The notes under the pieces were generated by a model that saw only the letters and a list, made by a program, of their open reading frames with translations, was not told the DNA's origin and did not search any database. From NCBI RefSeq assembly GCF_003852495.1, contig NZ_QAJI01000005.1, forward strand, positions 91,790 to 155,789: a stretch of DNA of 64,000 nucleotides, read 5' to 3'. Every line of letters starts with the position of its first letter. Position 1 is the first letter of the stretch. This DNA comes from Taibaiella sp. KBW10 (GTDB taxonomy: Bacteria > Bacteroidota > Bacteroidia > Chitinophagales > Chitinophagaceae). The position numbers were made by a program, and so were the translations under genes. Shown here piece after piece: positions 42,684 to 52,581 of this stretch.

Positions 42684-45600
42684 GTGTTAGACAACATCAT
42701 CAAATTCTCTATAAAGAATAAACTCATTATTGGTTTAATGACTTTATTACTCATCATATGGGGTTGCTGGAGCGCTACAAAACTCCCGATAGATGCGCAA
42801 CCCGACATTACTAACAATCAAGTACAGATCATCACGCTGTGTCCTACACTTGCAGGACAGGAAGTAGAACAATTAGTGACGTTTCCTATCGAGCAGAATA
42901 TTGTAAACGTGCCTAAGGTCGAGGAGATCCGAAGCATTTCCCGCTTTGGACTCTCGGTTATTACTGTCGTCTTTCAGGACGAGGTCGATATTTATTTTGC
43001 CCGGCAACTGATCAATGAACGCTTAAAAGAAGTAAACGATAAAATTCCCAAAGGTATCGGCACACCGGAACTCGCGCCCGTCAGCACCGGCTTGGGAGAA
43101 GTATACCAATACATCTTACATCCGAAAAAAGGAAGTGAGCAGAAATATTCGGCTATGGACCTGCGCACCATGCAAGACTGGATCGTATCCAGGCAGCTAT
43201 ACGGCACACCCGGTATTGCTGAGATCAATAGTTTCGGAGGACGTTTAAAGCAATACGAGGTCGCGGTCAATCCTGATCGCTTAAAAGCTATGGAAGTGAG
43301 CATCCCCGATATATTCAATGCTTTGGAAAAGAACAACCAGAATACGGGAGGGGCTTATATCGACAAAAAGCCAAATGCCTATTTTATCAGAGGGATCGGT
43401 TTGGTCACCTCCTTGGAAGATGTAGGCAATATTGTCGTCAAAAGCCAGGCATCCGGCATCCCGATATTTATTAAAGATGTAGCCGAAGTACGTTTCGGAA
43501 GTGCCGTACGTTATGGTGCCATGACCTATAACGGACAGGTAGATGCCGTGGGCGGTGTGGTCATGATGCTGAAAGGGGAAAACAGCAATGAGGTCGTAAA
43601 GCGCATCAAAGAAAAGATTCCCACCATTCAAAAATCCCTGCCGGAAGATGTGATCATCGAAGCCTATCTGGATCGTACCGATTTAGTGGGTCGCGCCATG
43701 AGCACGGTAGAAAAAAACCTGATCGAAGGTGCGCTGATCGTGATTTTTGTCCTGGTTTTATTCCTTGGTAATTTCCGCGCCGGGCTTATTGTTGCTTCTG
43801 CCATCCCCTTATCCCTGCTCTTCGCTCTGGGCATGATGCATGTATTTGGCGTAAGTGCCAACCTGATGAGTTTGGGAGCCATTGACTTCGGCTTGATCGT
43901 AGACGGATCGGTGATTGTGGTCGAGGCTACGATGCACCATTTAGGTTTGCGAAAATCCATTACACGCCTCAGCCAACAGGAAATGGACGATGAAGTCTTT
44001 ACTTCTGCCGCTAAAATTCGTACCAGTGCTGCTTTTGGAGAAATCATTATCCTGATTGTTTATATTCCGATACTTACCTTAACCGGCATCGAAGGGAAAA
44101 TGTTTGGCCCTATGGCCAAGACGGTAGGCTTTGCAATCCTTGGTGCATTGATTCTTTCTTTTACCTACATCCCCATGATGTGTGCGTTATGCCTACCCAA
44201 AAAGCTAAGCGATAAAAAGAATTTTTCAGACCGGATGATGGATTTTCTGCAAAAGATATACCAACCCTTACTGGAAAAAGCCATCCGCATAAAACTCCTT
44301 TTAGTCGGTATTGCTGTTGCCGTTTTTGCATTCAGCATCTTCCTGTTTACCCGCATGGGTGGCGAGTTCCTGCCGACTTTGGGCGAAGGTGATTTTGCCT
44401 ATCACTGTATCTTACCTCAAGGTACTTCGTTAAGTCAAAGCCTGGAAACCTCTATGCAGGCTTCCCGGATTATCAAACAATTTGATGAGGTCAAAATGGT
44501 AGTGGGCAAAACCGGCACGGCAGAGGTACCCACCGATCCAATGCCACCGGAAGCCACCGATCTGATCGTAATTTTAAAACCACAGAAAGATTGGAAAAAG
44601 AAAAAATCTTATGATGAACTCGCGGAGGAGATCAGCGAACAGCTGGCTGTGATTCCAGGTGTCTTTTTTGAAAAGAACCAACCTATCCAGATGCGTTTTA
44701 ATGAGCTAATGACGGGGATCAGGCAAGATGTGGCGGTAAAAATATTCGGGGAGAACCTGGATTCTTTACTGAACTATGCCAATAAGGTAAACCAGGTGAT
44801 TCAGACGGTGCCCGGGGCCACGGCGCCTCAGGTAGAGCGTATTGCCGGTTTGCCCCAAATCAATATTGAATATGACCGCACCCGTATTGCCAATTACGGA
44901 CTTAGTGTTGAAGACATCAACAGTATTGTCAGCACCGCATTTGCCGGAAAAGCAGCCGGGGTGGTGTATGAGAATGAACGCCGGTTTGACCTGGTTGTGC
45001 GCCTAGACAGTACACACAGAAGTTCTATTGATGATGTGCGCAATCTCTTTATCCCGATGAAAGATGGCAACCAGATTCCCTTATCTCAAATCGCCACCAT
45101 CGATTATAAACTGGGCCCGGCACAGATTAGCCGGGAAAACGGTAAACGCCGGATTGTGATTGGTTTTAATGTACAAGGCCGTGACGTAGCCAGTGTGGTG
45201 AAAGATATTCAGGCAAAACTAGGGCAGCAAATTCATTTACCTTCCGGCTATTACTTTACTTATGGCGGGCAGTTCGAAAACCTGGAAAAGGCTTCCGGCC
45301 GCCTGATGATCGCCGTACCCATATCGTTACTCCTCATTTTTGTATTGTTGTATTTTACATTCCGCTCCTTCAAAGAAGCGACACTGGTTTTTGCGGCCAT
45401 TCCCATGAGCGCGATCGGTGGCGTGTTTGCCTTAGGTTTAAGAGGTATGCCCTTTAGCATCTCTGCCGGTGTTGGTTTTATTGCACTCTTCGGCATTGCG
45501 GTGCTAAACGGTATTGTATTGATCACGACCTTCAACCGTTTGGCCAAAGAGGGTTGGGATGATATTACATCCAGAGTGATAGAAGGAACCAAAACCAGGC

Positions 45601-47054
45601 TCCGGCCGGTACTGATGACAGCTACAGTAGCCAGCCTAGGTTTTTTACCGATGGCCATCAGCTCCAGTGCCGGTGCCGAAGTACAGAAGCCTTTAGCAAC
45701 CGTGGTTATCGGCGGACTGATCAGTGCCACGCTACTCACTTTATTTATTCTTCCTTTATTGTATATGATGTTTAATCGTCCAATCCGCATCAATCCGATG
45801 CGTAAAAAAATAAGCCAGGGTATAACGACGCTGCTTCTACTACTATTCATCGTATCCGGAGGTGCGGCTAGTGCCCAAAACAATACCCTGAGTATAGAAG
45901 CGGTAGAAAGCATTGCCCTTCGCAACAACTTAACCATTAAAGCCCGGACCCTGGATATACAATCGACCCAAAGCCTAAAAGCCGCAGCCTTCGAATTGCC
46001 AAAGCTGGAATTGGGCACACAATTGGGACAGTATAACAGCCGTGCATTTGACAATTCATTCCAGATTGCCCAGAGCATTCCTTTCCCAAGTCTATTCACC
46101 GCCAAAAGAAACCTGACGGAAGCGCAAGTCAAAGGCAAGGAATGGCAAAAAGAGCTATCGGTCAATGAACTGAAAAGCCAGGTACGCAGTTATTATTATC
46201 AATTGCAATATTTACAACACAATGCTCAACAACTGCAGTATCTCGACAGCCTGTATCTTGACTTTAGCCGCATTGCTACGCTCCGTTATAACACGGGGGA
46301 TACTAAAAAGATAGACATTAGTACGGCCGAGACCAAAAGAGGGGAAATTCATCTGCTATTCCAGCAGAATGAAACCTATATTCACAATGCTTACACAACG
46401 CTTAAGAACCTGATGCAGACCGAAGAGGACTTCACCATCATCAACCCGGGAAGCTATACCCCTTTATCGGTCAATAGCCTTTCGGACAGTGCGCTGATGG
46501 CCAATCATCCTGCGGTAAAAGCCTGGCAACAGGAAGCCGCTATCGCGGAGCAAAGCAAGAAAGTAGAACGTGCCGGTGCCCTCCCCGATTTTTCGGTAGG
46601 ATACAGTAACCAATCGCTTATCGGTTTTCAGACGACCAATAACCAGGAGCAGCATTTCAACGGAGGAGACCGTTTTCATTTTGTGAATGTGGGTATAAGC
46701 ATTCCGCTCACTTATGGTGCAACGAAGGCACGGGTTCAGGCTTTGGAATATCAGAAGCAAAGTGCCGCAACCGCTGCAGCCATGCAGCAAAAACAATTAC
46801 TTGCAAACCTCCGCAATCTATTGCAACAATACGGACAACAGGTACAGCGCTATAACTACTACCAGGAGCAGGCTTTACCCAATGCTGAAGCTATTATAAA
46901 AGCCGCACAGCTCGGATATAAAACGGGAGACATTTCTTATGTGGAATACCTGTACGCGCTGGGCACGGCAACGGAGGTCACGTTAAAATACTTACAATCC
47001 ATACAACAAATCAATCAGTCGGTTATAGAGATTAAAGCACTCATGAATGATTAA
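42684..47054 (+). CDS. czcA: CzcA-type heavy metal RND pump fused to a TolC-like channel
   Basis: About 1456 residues from a GTG start (VLDNIIKFSIKNKL); an in-frame ATG at 42618 would add 22 residues that do not resemble the family. The first about 1040 residues are an HME-RND pump of the inner membrane; the TM4 motif DFG-x3-D-x6-E (Asp401, Asp407, Glu414 by the GTG numbering) equals the CzcA Asp402/Asp408/Glu415 triad, favouring Zn/Co/Cd over Cu(I). Near residue 1045-1064 a second signal-peptide-like helix (ITTLLLLLFIVSGGAASAQ) leads into a TolC/OEP domain of about 390 residues. Such fusions are known in Bacteroidota. It overlaps or abuts the adaptor gene. Confidence 0.93.
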   Translation: MLDNIIKFSIKNKLIIGLMTLLLIIWGCWSATKLPIDAQPDITNNQVQIITLCPTLAGQEVEQLVTFPIEQNIVNVPKVEEIRSISRFGLSVITVVFQDEVDIYFARQLINERLKEVNDKIPKGIGTPELAPVSTGLGEVYQYILHPKKGSEQKYSAMDLRTMQDWIVSRQLYGTPGIAEINSFGGRLKQYEVAVNPDRLKAMEVSIPDIFNALEKNNQNTGGAYIDKKPNAYFIRGIGLVTSLEDVGNIVVKSQASGIPIFIKDVAEVRFGSAVRYGAMTYNGQVDAVGGVVMMLKGENSNEVVKRIKEKIPTIQKSLPEDVIIEAYLDRTDLVGRAMSTVEKNLIEGALIVIFVLVLFLGNFRAGLIVASAIPLSLLFALGMMHVFGVSANLMSLGAIDFGLIVDGSVIVVEATMHHLGLRKSITRLSQQEMDDEVFTSAAKIRTSAAFGEIIILIVYIPILTLTGIEGKMFGPMAKTVGFAILGALILSFTYIPMMCALCLPKKLSDKKNFSDRMMDFLQKIYQPLLEKAIRIKLLLVGIAVAVFAFSIFLFTRMGGEFLPTLGEGDFAYHCILPQGTSLSQSLETSMQASRIIKQFDEVKMVVGKTGTAEVPTDPMPPEATDLIVILKPQKDWKKKKSYDELAEEISEQLAVIPGVFFEKNQPIQMRFNELMTGIRQDVAVKIFGENLDSLLNYANKVNQVIQTVPGATAPQVERIAGLPQINIEYDRTRIANYGLSVEDINSIVSTAFAGKAAGVVYENERRFDLVVRLDSTHRSSIDDVRNLFIPMKDGNQIPLSQIATIDYKLGPAQISRENGKRRIVIGFNVQGRDVASVVKDIQAKLGQQIHLPSGYYFTYGGQFENLEKASGRLMIAVPISLLLIFVLLYFTFRSFKEATLVFAAIPMSAIGGVFALGLRGMPFSISAGVGFIALFGIAVLNGIVLITTFNRLAKEGWDDITSRVIEGTKTRLRPVLMTATVASLGFLPMAISSSAGAEVQKPLATVVIGGLISATLLTLFILPLLYMMFNRPIRINPMRKKISQGITTLLLLLFIVSGGAASAQNNTLSIEAVESIALRNNLTIKARTLDIQSTQSLKAAAFELPKLELGTQLGQYNSRAFDNSFQIAQSIPFPSLFTAKRNLTEAQVKGKEWQKELSVNELKSQVRSYYYQLQYLQHNAQQLQYLDSLYLDFSRIATLRYNTGDTKKIDISTAETKRGEIHLLFQQNETYIHNAYTTLKNLMQTEEDFTIINPGSYTPLSVNSLSDSALMANHPAVKAWQQEAAIAEQSKKVERAGALPDFSVGYSNQSLIGFQTTNNQEQHFNGGDRFHFVNVGISIPLTYGATKARVQALEYQKQSAATAAAMQQKQLLANLRNLLQQYGQQVQRYNYYQEQALPNAEAIIKAAQLGYKTGDISYVEYLYALGTATEVTLKYLQSIQQINQSVIEIKALMND

Positions 47055-47073
47055 TAATAAAAAACACGAAGCA

Positions 47074-48381
47074 ATGAACAATCCATCAAAATATCGATTA
47101 TATAAATTCCGTTTCGGATATGCGCTACTTCTGGGCAGTATCTTTATGAGTGCCTGTACAAACCATAAAGCGGATGACGGGCACCAACATGAGCAAAATA
47201 GCAAAACAGCAAAACCGGCTGAAGCGTCCCATGAAGAAGCCGCTCCGACCATTGCAACACTTACTGCAGCACAGATAAAATCTGTAGGCATCACTTATGG
47301 CACCGTGGAGCAAAAAGAGTTGACCGCAACGATCAAAGCTAACGGTAATCTGAAAGTACCGAACAATAACAAGGCTAATGCGACATCTCTTTACGGGGGC
47401 GTCATCCGCGCCATTAATGTACAAATCGGAAGTTATGTGCGTAAAGGGCAGGTCATCGCCACTATTGCGAACCCTCAGTTTATACAATTGCAGGAAGAAT
47501 ACCTGACCATCGGCAGTAAGATCACATTTGCCGCACAGGAGTTGACCCGTCAGCAGGAGCTGCATGAAGGAAATGCAGGTGCAAAAAAGAACCTGCAGAA
47601 CGCAGATGCAGAATTAAAAGCCTTGCGTACGCGAAAAGCATCGCTGCAGCAACAAATACAGCTTATGGGTATTAACCCCGCCAGTATCAGCAATAGCAAT
47701 CTTAAATCGGCATTGGTCGTAACCAGTCCGATCGATGGTACGATAAGCGATGTATTTGCAAAAATAGGCAGCTATGTAGATGTCTCTTCTCCGGTAGCAG
47801 AAATTGTTGACAACAGCCAGCTGCATTTAGATTTGAATGTTTTTGAAAAGGATCTTCCCCTGATCAAGGTCGGACAGATCATTCACTTTACGCTAACCAA
47901 TAACCCGACGAAAGAATATGATGCCACGGTATTCAGCATTGGTACCGCTTTTGAGAACGATAGTAAAACCATCCCTATCCACTGCAAGGTGCAGGGCAAT
48001 AAAAACGGGCTGATTGATGGCATGAATATTACGGGCATTGTAAGCCTGAATAATGCGACCGGCCCTGCGGTACCCGATGCTGCGCTCGTCAGCGCAGACG
48101 GCAAGGATTATATTTTTGTGATTACGGATAAAGCCGCAGAGGCACATAGTGAAGCCGAAGCAACAGAACATAAACATGAAGAGGGCGTGCAGCATGACCA
48201 TGAGCAGGAAACTGCAGGGAATGTGAATTTTGAAAAAATAGAAATTGTGAAAGGCGTATCCAATATGGGCTATACAGCGATTACTTTTATCAACGATATT
48301 CCACCCAATGCTAAAATCGTGACCAAAGGTGCTTTTTTTATCAATGCTAAATTAAGCAATACCGGCGAACACGCGCACTAA
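47074..48381 (+). CDS. czcB: CzcB/CusB-type efflux adaptor lipoprotein, His-rich
   Basis: Periplasmic adaptor of the metal pump, about 435 residues from the ATG at 47074. An in-frame ATG at 47047 overlaps the pump stop by 8 bp and is the alternative start. A lipobox FMSAC marks it as a lipoprotein. Histidine-rich stretches at the N-terminus (ADDGHQHEQNS) and before the C-terminal domain (EATEHKHEEGVQHDHEQE) suggest metal binding. In between are lipoyl/barrel features (GGVIRAINVQIGSYVRKGQVIATI; SPIDGTISDVFAKIGSYVD) and a short coiled coil. It is followed by a strong bidirectional terminator. Confidence 0.93.
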   Translation: MNNPSKYRLYKFRFGYALLLGSIFMSACTNHKADDGHQHEQNSKTAKPAEASHEEAAPTIATLTAAQIKSVGITYGTVEQKELTATIKANGNLKVPNNNKANATSLYGGVIRAINVQIGSYVRKGQVIATIANPQFIQLQEEYLTIGSKITFAAQELTRQQELHEGNAGAKKNLQNADAELKALRTRKASLQQQIQLMGINPASISNSNLKSALVVTSPIDGTISDVFAKIGSYVDVSSPVAEIVDNSQLHLDLNVFEKDLPLIKVGQIIHFTLTNNPTKEYDATVFSIGTAFENDSKTIPIHCKVQGNKNGLIDGMNITGIVSLNNATGPAVPDAALVSADGKDYIFVITDKAAEAHSEAEATEHKHEEGVQHDHEQETAGNVNFEKIEIVKGVSNMGYTAITFINDIPPNAKIVTKGAFFINAKLSNTGEHAH

Positions 48382-48402
48382 GGCGGTTTGCTCCGTATTC
48401 AG

Positions 48403-48438
48403 AAAACCCTTTCAGGTCAAGGCCTGAAAGGGTTTTTT
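48403..48438. terminator. Bidirectional terminator between the metal operon and a minus-strand gene
   Basis: AAAACCCTTTCAGG (48403-48416) and CCTGAAAGGGTTTT (48423-48436) with a 6-nt loop, flanked by A- and T-runs, sit between the adaptor stop and the convergent gene at 48505. Confidence 0.9.
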
Positions 48439-48504
48439 ATAGGCTATATTTAAGGTAATAACAACGAAATGCATCCGCCGAGCAAGAGCAGGGCGAGGAT
48501 TTGC

Positions 48505-49644
48505 TTATTTGACAATCAGCCCTAATACATCCCAATATTTTTGAGGCAAATACAAGGCTCCTGTCTCGGGATCAATACTGAATACACTGTCCTTATCTTT
48601 ATCCTCAATCAGACGGATACTGTGTCTGTATTTATCAAACCGAAAAGATTTTCTTGTTTCGAAAATAATCTTTGTAATGGTCTCGCTTTCCTTTAAGACA
48701 AACTGATTCATGCCATTTTCCGCTTTCTGATCTGTAAAAAACGGATATACGATTTTTGGCGTGCCGGCATCGCGGCTCATCGCTACCATACCTACACTGG
48801 GTGGTGCTGCATGATCAACATCAAATGTCGATAAGGTTGTTTTCATAATAGCAGAGGCTTTGGCCGCCAGGTCTTCTGGCTCGGCATTTTTTAATTCAAA
48901 TTTTTTGACCAATACTAAACGGCTATTGTAGACACTATGGGTATTGCCGGTACTGAAGACGAGAGTATAAAAATCAGATTTCTCCCAATTACCAGGCGCC
49001 AATTTTATGATTTCTACTTTTACGAGCTCGGTATCATCTTCCTCTTTTTTTACAGCATATAGGGGTATATACTTTTCAAAAACGCCTTTCAGCAAGGGTT
49101 TCATCGATTCGTTATTTTCCAACACCGCAAATCCTGTACTTCTCGCATCCGGCATCAAAATAGGTTTTGGTGGCATCAGGAACCCATTTTTATCTTTGAC
49201 CGGCTTTTCAGGTGCCGGGAGTGGCGGCGTATATTTGGCTATGATATATTTTCCTTCATTGCTAAAGTCATAATAACTATCCTTCACTGGAATCACTTTA
49301 TCGCTTTCTTCACTACGCAGGTATTTCTTGCCTTTATCGGTAATAAAGGTATAGCCTGTTTTTTGTATGTACACCGCATTGGGATCAATACTTTCAAATA
49401 CCTGTTTGGTACCGGTAGACAGATTAAAGATGATATCTTTGATCTTGTCATCAAAATTATACAAGGCGAGCTCATTTCTTTCGGGAAAGGATTCCTCAAA
49501 AGCGTGCACCGGTTTGATAGCCTCGTTACCAAGCGTATCGGTGATCCCATATTTACCCTTTACATTAAAGATATGGTATTGACTCTGTGCCTGCGCTACC
49601 GATACTCCGATCATCAATAGCACCATGATCATTATTTTTTTCAT
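48505..49644 (-). CDS. Secreted WG-repeat-like protein of unknown function
   Basis: About 379 residues starting at MKKIMIMVLLMIGVSVAQAQ (ATG at 49644); a GTG at 49689 would add 15 unlikely residues. After the signal peptide the first unit reads VKGKYGITDTLGNEAIKPVHAF, the pattern of WG (beta-leucine-rich-like) repeats; later units are degenerate. Tyrosine- and lysine-rich strands fill the rest, and there is no lipobox. It lies 103 bp downstream of rph on the same strand but need not be related to it. I do not recognise a specific family. Confidence 0.75.
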   Translation of the reverse strand: MKKIMIMVLLMIGVSVAQAQSQYHIFNVKGKYGITDTLGNEAIKPVHAFEESFPERNELALYNFDDKIKDIIFNLSTGTKQVFESIDPNAVYIQKTGYTFITDKGKKYLRSEESDKVIPVKDSYYDFSNEGKYIIAKYTPPLPAPEKPVKDKNGFLMPPKPILMPDARSTGFAVLENNESMKPLLKGVFEKYIPLYAVKKEEDDTELVKVEIIKLAPGNWEKSDFYTLVFSTGNTHSVYNSRLVLVKKFELKNAEPEDLAAKASAIMKTTLSTFDVDHAAPPSVGMVAMSRDAGTPKIVYPFFTDQKAENGMNQFVLKESETITKIIFETRKSFRFDKYRHSIRLIEDKDKDSVFSIDPETGALYLPQKYWDVLGLIVK

Positions 49645-49747
49645 ATTCCGATTATTCCGTTCCGTACTGCAATGATACTTATTTTTCACCTTAGCTGGAT
49701 GAATCTATATTTATGTGCTGAAATAACAAAACAGGGTGCCACACTGT

Positions 49748-52357
49748 TTACAGGAGTTCAACATAACCCTCAGTGCCGTTTAGCCGAATGCGCTGCCCGT
49801 CTTTGATCAACCGGGTCGCATTTTCTACGCCTACAACTGCCGGCAGGCCGTACTCCCTTGCAATCACGGCGCCATGGGTCATTAAGCCACCCACTTCTGT
49901 GACCAGACCGGTAACCGATACAAATAATGCGGTCCAGCCGGGGTCGGTAAAGCGGGTCACTAAGATATCACCTGCTTCCAGAACAGCGTCTTCCATGTGG
50001 AGCAGAATGCGTGCACACCCCTCTACGATACCGGAAGAAACAGCCAGACCTGCCATTGCCCCTGCCGGTACATGTTCCGTATTATACGCACCGGTAATGA
50101 TCTCGCCATCAGAAGTCATTACCCTTGGCAGATTTCTTTTTTGGTCTCTGTTGTAGGCCTCTTTTCGTTCGTGGATGAGGGTTTGATCTTGCTTATGGCT
50201 GAGGACAGCTTCGGCTAGCTCCTCAAAAGTAAGGTAGTAAATATCTTCCGGAGCTTGAATAATCTTTGCGGCTACGAGTTGTTCGGCTTCTTGTAGCATC
50301 GCTTGCTTGTAGATAAAAAAACGATTGATCATACCGTATTTCGGGTACTCCCGATAACCGATAAAATTCCGAAGCAAGCCGATCATTCGCTTGGTCTCTG
50401 CTGCTTTTTCTGCTCCATCGGGCAGCCGTACTAGTGCATCCAATAGCATCTGCTCTTTTTGAAAGGCTTCCTGTTGCCCTTTTGCAAATTTCTGTTGGCC
50501 GGCATTTGGCGTATGATTTTTGATATGGCCGAGTAGTATGGGCAGCAACAAACTCGGCTGTTCCCGCCAACGGTTTTTTGTAATATCAATTTCTCCGGCG
50601 CAGCGCATTCCGTATTGATTGAGAAAATGATCTATAGCATCATAGACTTCTTTTCCACCCTTAAATAGAAGCAAGCGCTCCAAAAAAGGATCTGTTGTTA
50701 CCTCTTGTAAATAGGTAATGATAGCCGGATAAGGACGAATCACATCTGCAAGCGCCAGTAATGCCAGCCCCATTTCCGAAGTAATATTATTAGGTACTGA
50801 TTGCGAAAGAACGTCTGCTGCATTCTTTTCACCCAACCATTCATACATTTTTTCATTGATCCATGAAGATGCATACAGCGCAACTTTAATGACTGCCCAG
50901 CTTTGCGGATTGAACAATAGGCTCTTTAATTCCAGAATATCTTCCCGGATAAATGCAAATAAGGCGGCTCCGGATTTCGCGCGGATATTTTGTCTTAACG
51001 TGGCTATTGAGTTTTGATTCTGTTGTATCAAATCAGTCACAATTCCCGGATTGTTTTCGAAAGGGGCGAGATCGCTCCAGGACATTGTCTTATCAATATA
51101 GCCTGCCGGCTGCGTGGTCGCTTCCGGTGATGGTTTAATAAACCCTTTTCTTGATGCAATCTTCTTGAGCGCATCTTTTATAAGCAAATCGGATTGCCCA
51201 AAGGTCTCTATCAACTGCGCGCGCCGCACCGGTGACGCCAATTGAGCGGTGACATCAACAAACAATCTGCTGCCCGCTACAAGCATGGAGGCAGGGGTCG
51301 TCAACCGGAAAAAAGACAATCCCAGTGGTTTCAGGGCATCGGTCATCATTTGATTATGTCCAACCGATACATATACCCGGTTTTCATCGTCGGGCGCTTT
51401 GGGAATGGGGTATAAAGTAGTAATGGGGCGGCTTTGCACAATATAAAATGTATCCTCTTCCAAACACCATTCAATATCCTGAGGACCGTCGAAATGTGCT
51501 TCGATTATTCTTCCGAGCACTTCCAATGCCAGAAGCTGATCCTCCCTTAGCACCTGTTTTTGCTGTTGTTCGGTTGCAAGCTCCTGCACGGTTGTCCCCC
51601 CTTCTCTTAAAGAGTATATCCCCGATTTTTTAAGAGCAATCTGCTGTTCGATAAGCTTGCCTTTATACAGTTTGTACTGGTCAACATTGACGAGCCCGGA
51701 GACCATGGCTTCTCCCAATCCAAAGCCGGCATCAATCGTGCATACCTTCCGGTTGCCTGTAAGCGGATCAGCAGTAAACATAATGCCTGCGGCATCCGGA
51801 AAAACCATTTCCTGAACGATAACAGATAACTGCACTTTACGATGATCCCATCCATTGTGTACGCGGTACAGGATGGCTCTTTCTGTAAACAGGGAGGCCC
51901 AGCACTTTCGGATATGTTGCCCTATTGCTTCCTTTCCGATAATGTTTAAATAGGTATCCTGCTGACCGGCAAAAGAGGCAGTGGGCAAATCCTCCGCTGT
52001 GGCACTGGAGCGTATAGCGTAGGCTTTTTCTATGCCCGATTCAGAGAGGCCGCGGAAGATGGCTTCTTGTATATCCTGGGGGATGCCAGTCTCTTCAATG
52101 AGCTTGCGCAGCGCAGCGCTTAATACCCGGATCTGATTGGTGTCATGCCTTTTGAGTGAGGATAATGAGTCCAGCAATTCGTTAATTGCCGGATTTAGCA
52201 CTATGATCTTTCGAAAGGCATCCGTTGTGATACAGAATCCATCCGGTACCAGAATGCCTTTAATCCGGCTGAGTTCTCCGAGGTTTGCTCCTTTACCGCC
52301 TACGCTCGCAAGCATTGTTTTATTGAGTGCCCGAAAACCGATTACATAAGTATCCAT
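49748..52357 (-). CDS. rph: Rifampin phosphotransferase
   Basis: An 869-residue enzyme that inactivates rifamycins by phosphorylating them with the beta-phosphate of ATP. The sequence follows the Listeria/Bacillus Rph family almost along its whole length: VGGKGANLGELSRIKG (start of the ATP-grasp half), AIRSSATAEDLPTASFAGQQDTYLN, HFDGPQDIEWCLEE, YVSVGHNQMMTDALKPLGLSF (rifampin-binding domain), MRCAGEIDITKNRW, IGYREYPKYGMINRFFIYKQ and LMTHGAVIAREYGLPAVVG. The swivelling His of the last motif is His828. PEP synthase shares the two outer domains, but its length is a little smaller and the middle domain differs. It is transcribed alone or with the next gene. Confidence 0.93.
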   Translation of the reverse strand: MDTYVIGFRALNKTMLASVGGKGANLGELSRIKGILVPDGFCITTDAFRKIIVLNPAINELLDSLSSLKRHDTNQIRVLSAALRKLIEETGIPQDIQEAIFRGLSESGIEKAYAIRSSATAEDLPTASFAGQQDTYLNIIGKEAIGQHIRKCWASLFTERAILYRVHNGWDHRKVQLSVIVQEMVFPDAAGIMFTADPLTGNRKVCTIDAGFGLGEAMVSGLVNVDQYKLYKGKLIEQQIALKKSGIYSLREGGTTVQELATEQQQKQVLREDQLLALEVLGRIIEAHFDGPQDIEWCLEEDTFYIVQSRPITTLYPIPKAPDDENRVYVSVGHNQMMTDALKPLGLSFFRLTTPASMLVAGSRLFVDVTAQLASPVRRAQLIETFGQSDLLIKDALKKIASRKGFIKPSPEATTQPAGYIDKTMSWSDLAPFENNPGIVTDLIQQNQNSIATLRQNIRAKSGAALFAFIREDILELKSLLFNPQSWAVIKVALYASSWINEKMYEWLGEKNAADVLSQSVPNNITSEMGLALLALADVIRPYPAIITYLQEVTTDPFLERLLLFKGGKEVYDAIDHFLNQYGMRCAGEIDITKNRWREQPSLLLPILLGHIKNHTPNAGQQKFAKGQQEAFQKEQMLLDALVRLPDGAEKAAETKRMIGLLRNFIGYREYPKYGMINRFFIYKQAMLQEAEQLVAAKIIQAPEDIYYLTFEELAEAVLSHKQDQTLIHERKEAYNRDQKRNLPRVMTSDGEIITGAYNTEHVPAGAMAGLAVSSGIVEGCARILLHMEDAVLEAGDILVTRFTDPGWTALFVSVTGLVTEVGGLMTHGAVIAREYGLPAVVGVENATRLIKDGQRIRLNGTEGYVELL

Positions 52358-52428
52358 ACTTTCCCCCCTTTATAGTGTTTTTGGATGTGTTAATCAATGC
52401 AATAAAATGCCCTTTTCAGCACGATACA

Positions 52429-52445
52429 AACCAAAAATATTGGTT
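52429..52445. promoter_or_regulatory. Small palindrome upstream of rph
   Basis: AACCAA-aaata-TTGGTT, 6-bp arms, about 72 bp upstream of the rph start. Could be a regulator site or promoter part; no matching known element was recognised. Confidence 0.3.
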
Positions 52446-52581
52446 CTTTCGGATCAAAACACCGTTTTTAAACTATATTTTTTTGTGCATAATAATGAGT
52501 TGTGCTGGGGCGTTATCCATAGATAAGGGGTTTCTTTGGAGCGGATTTACACACGGGGGTCTATGGCCTTTTTTCCGACAT

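Noticed and set aside
45260..46165. 301-codon open frame on the minus strand inside the CzcA-TolC gene
   Set aside because: Antisense of a strongly conserved pump sequence, without recognisable domains or gene context.
49748..52357. Phosphoenolpyruvate synthase
   Set aside because: Shares the ATP-binding and His domains, but the middle domain (YVSVGHNQMMTDALKPLG, IGYREYPKYGMINRFF) follows rifampin phosphotransferase.
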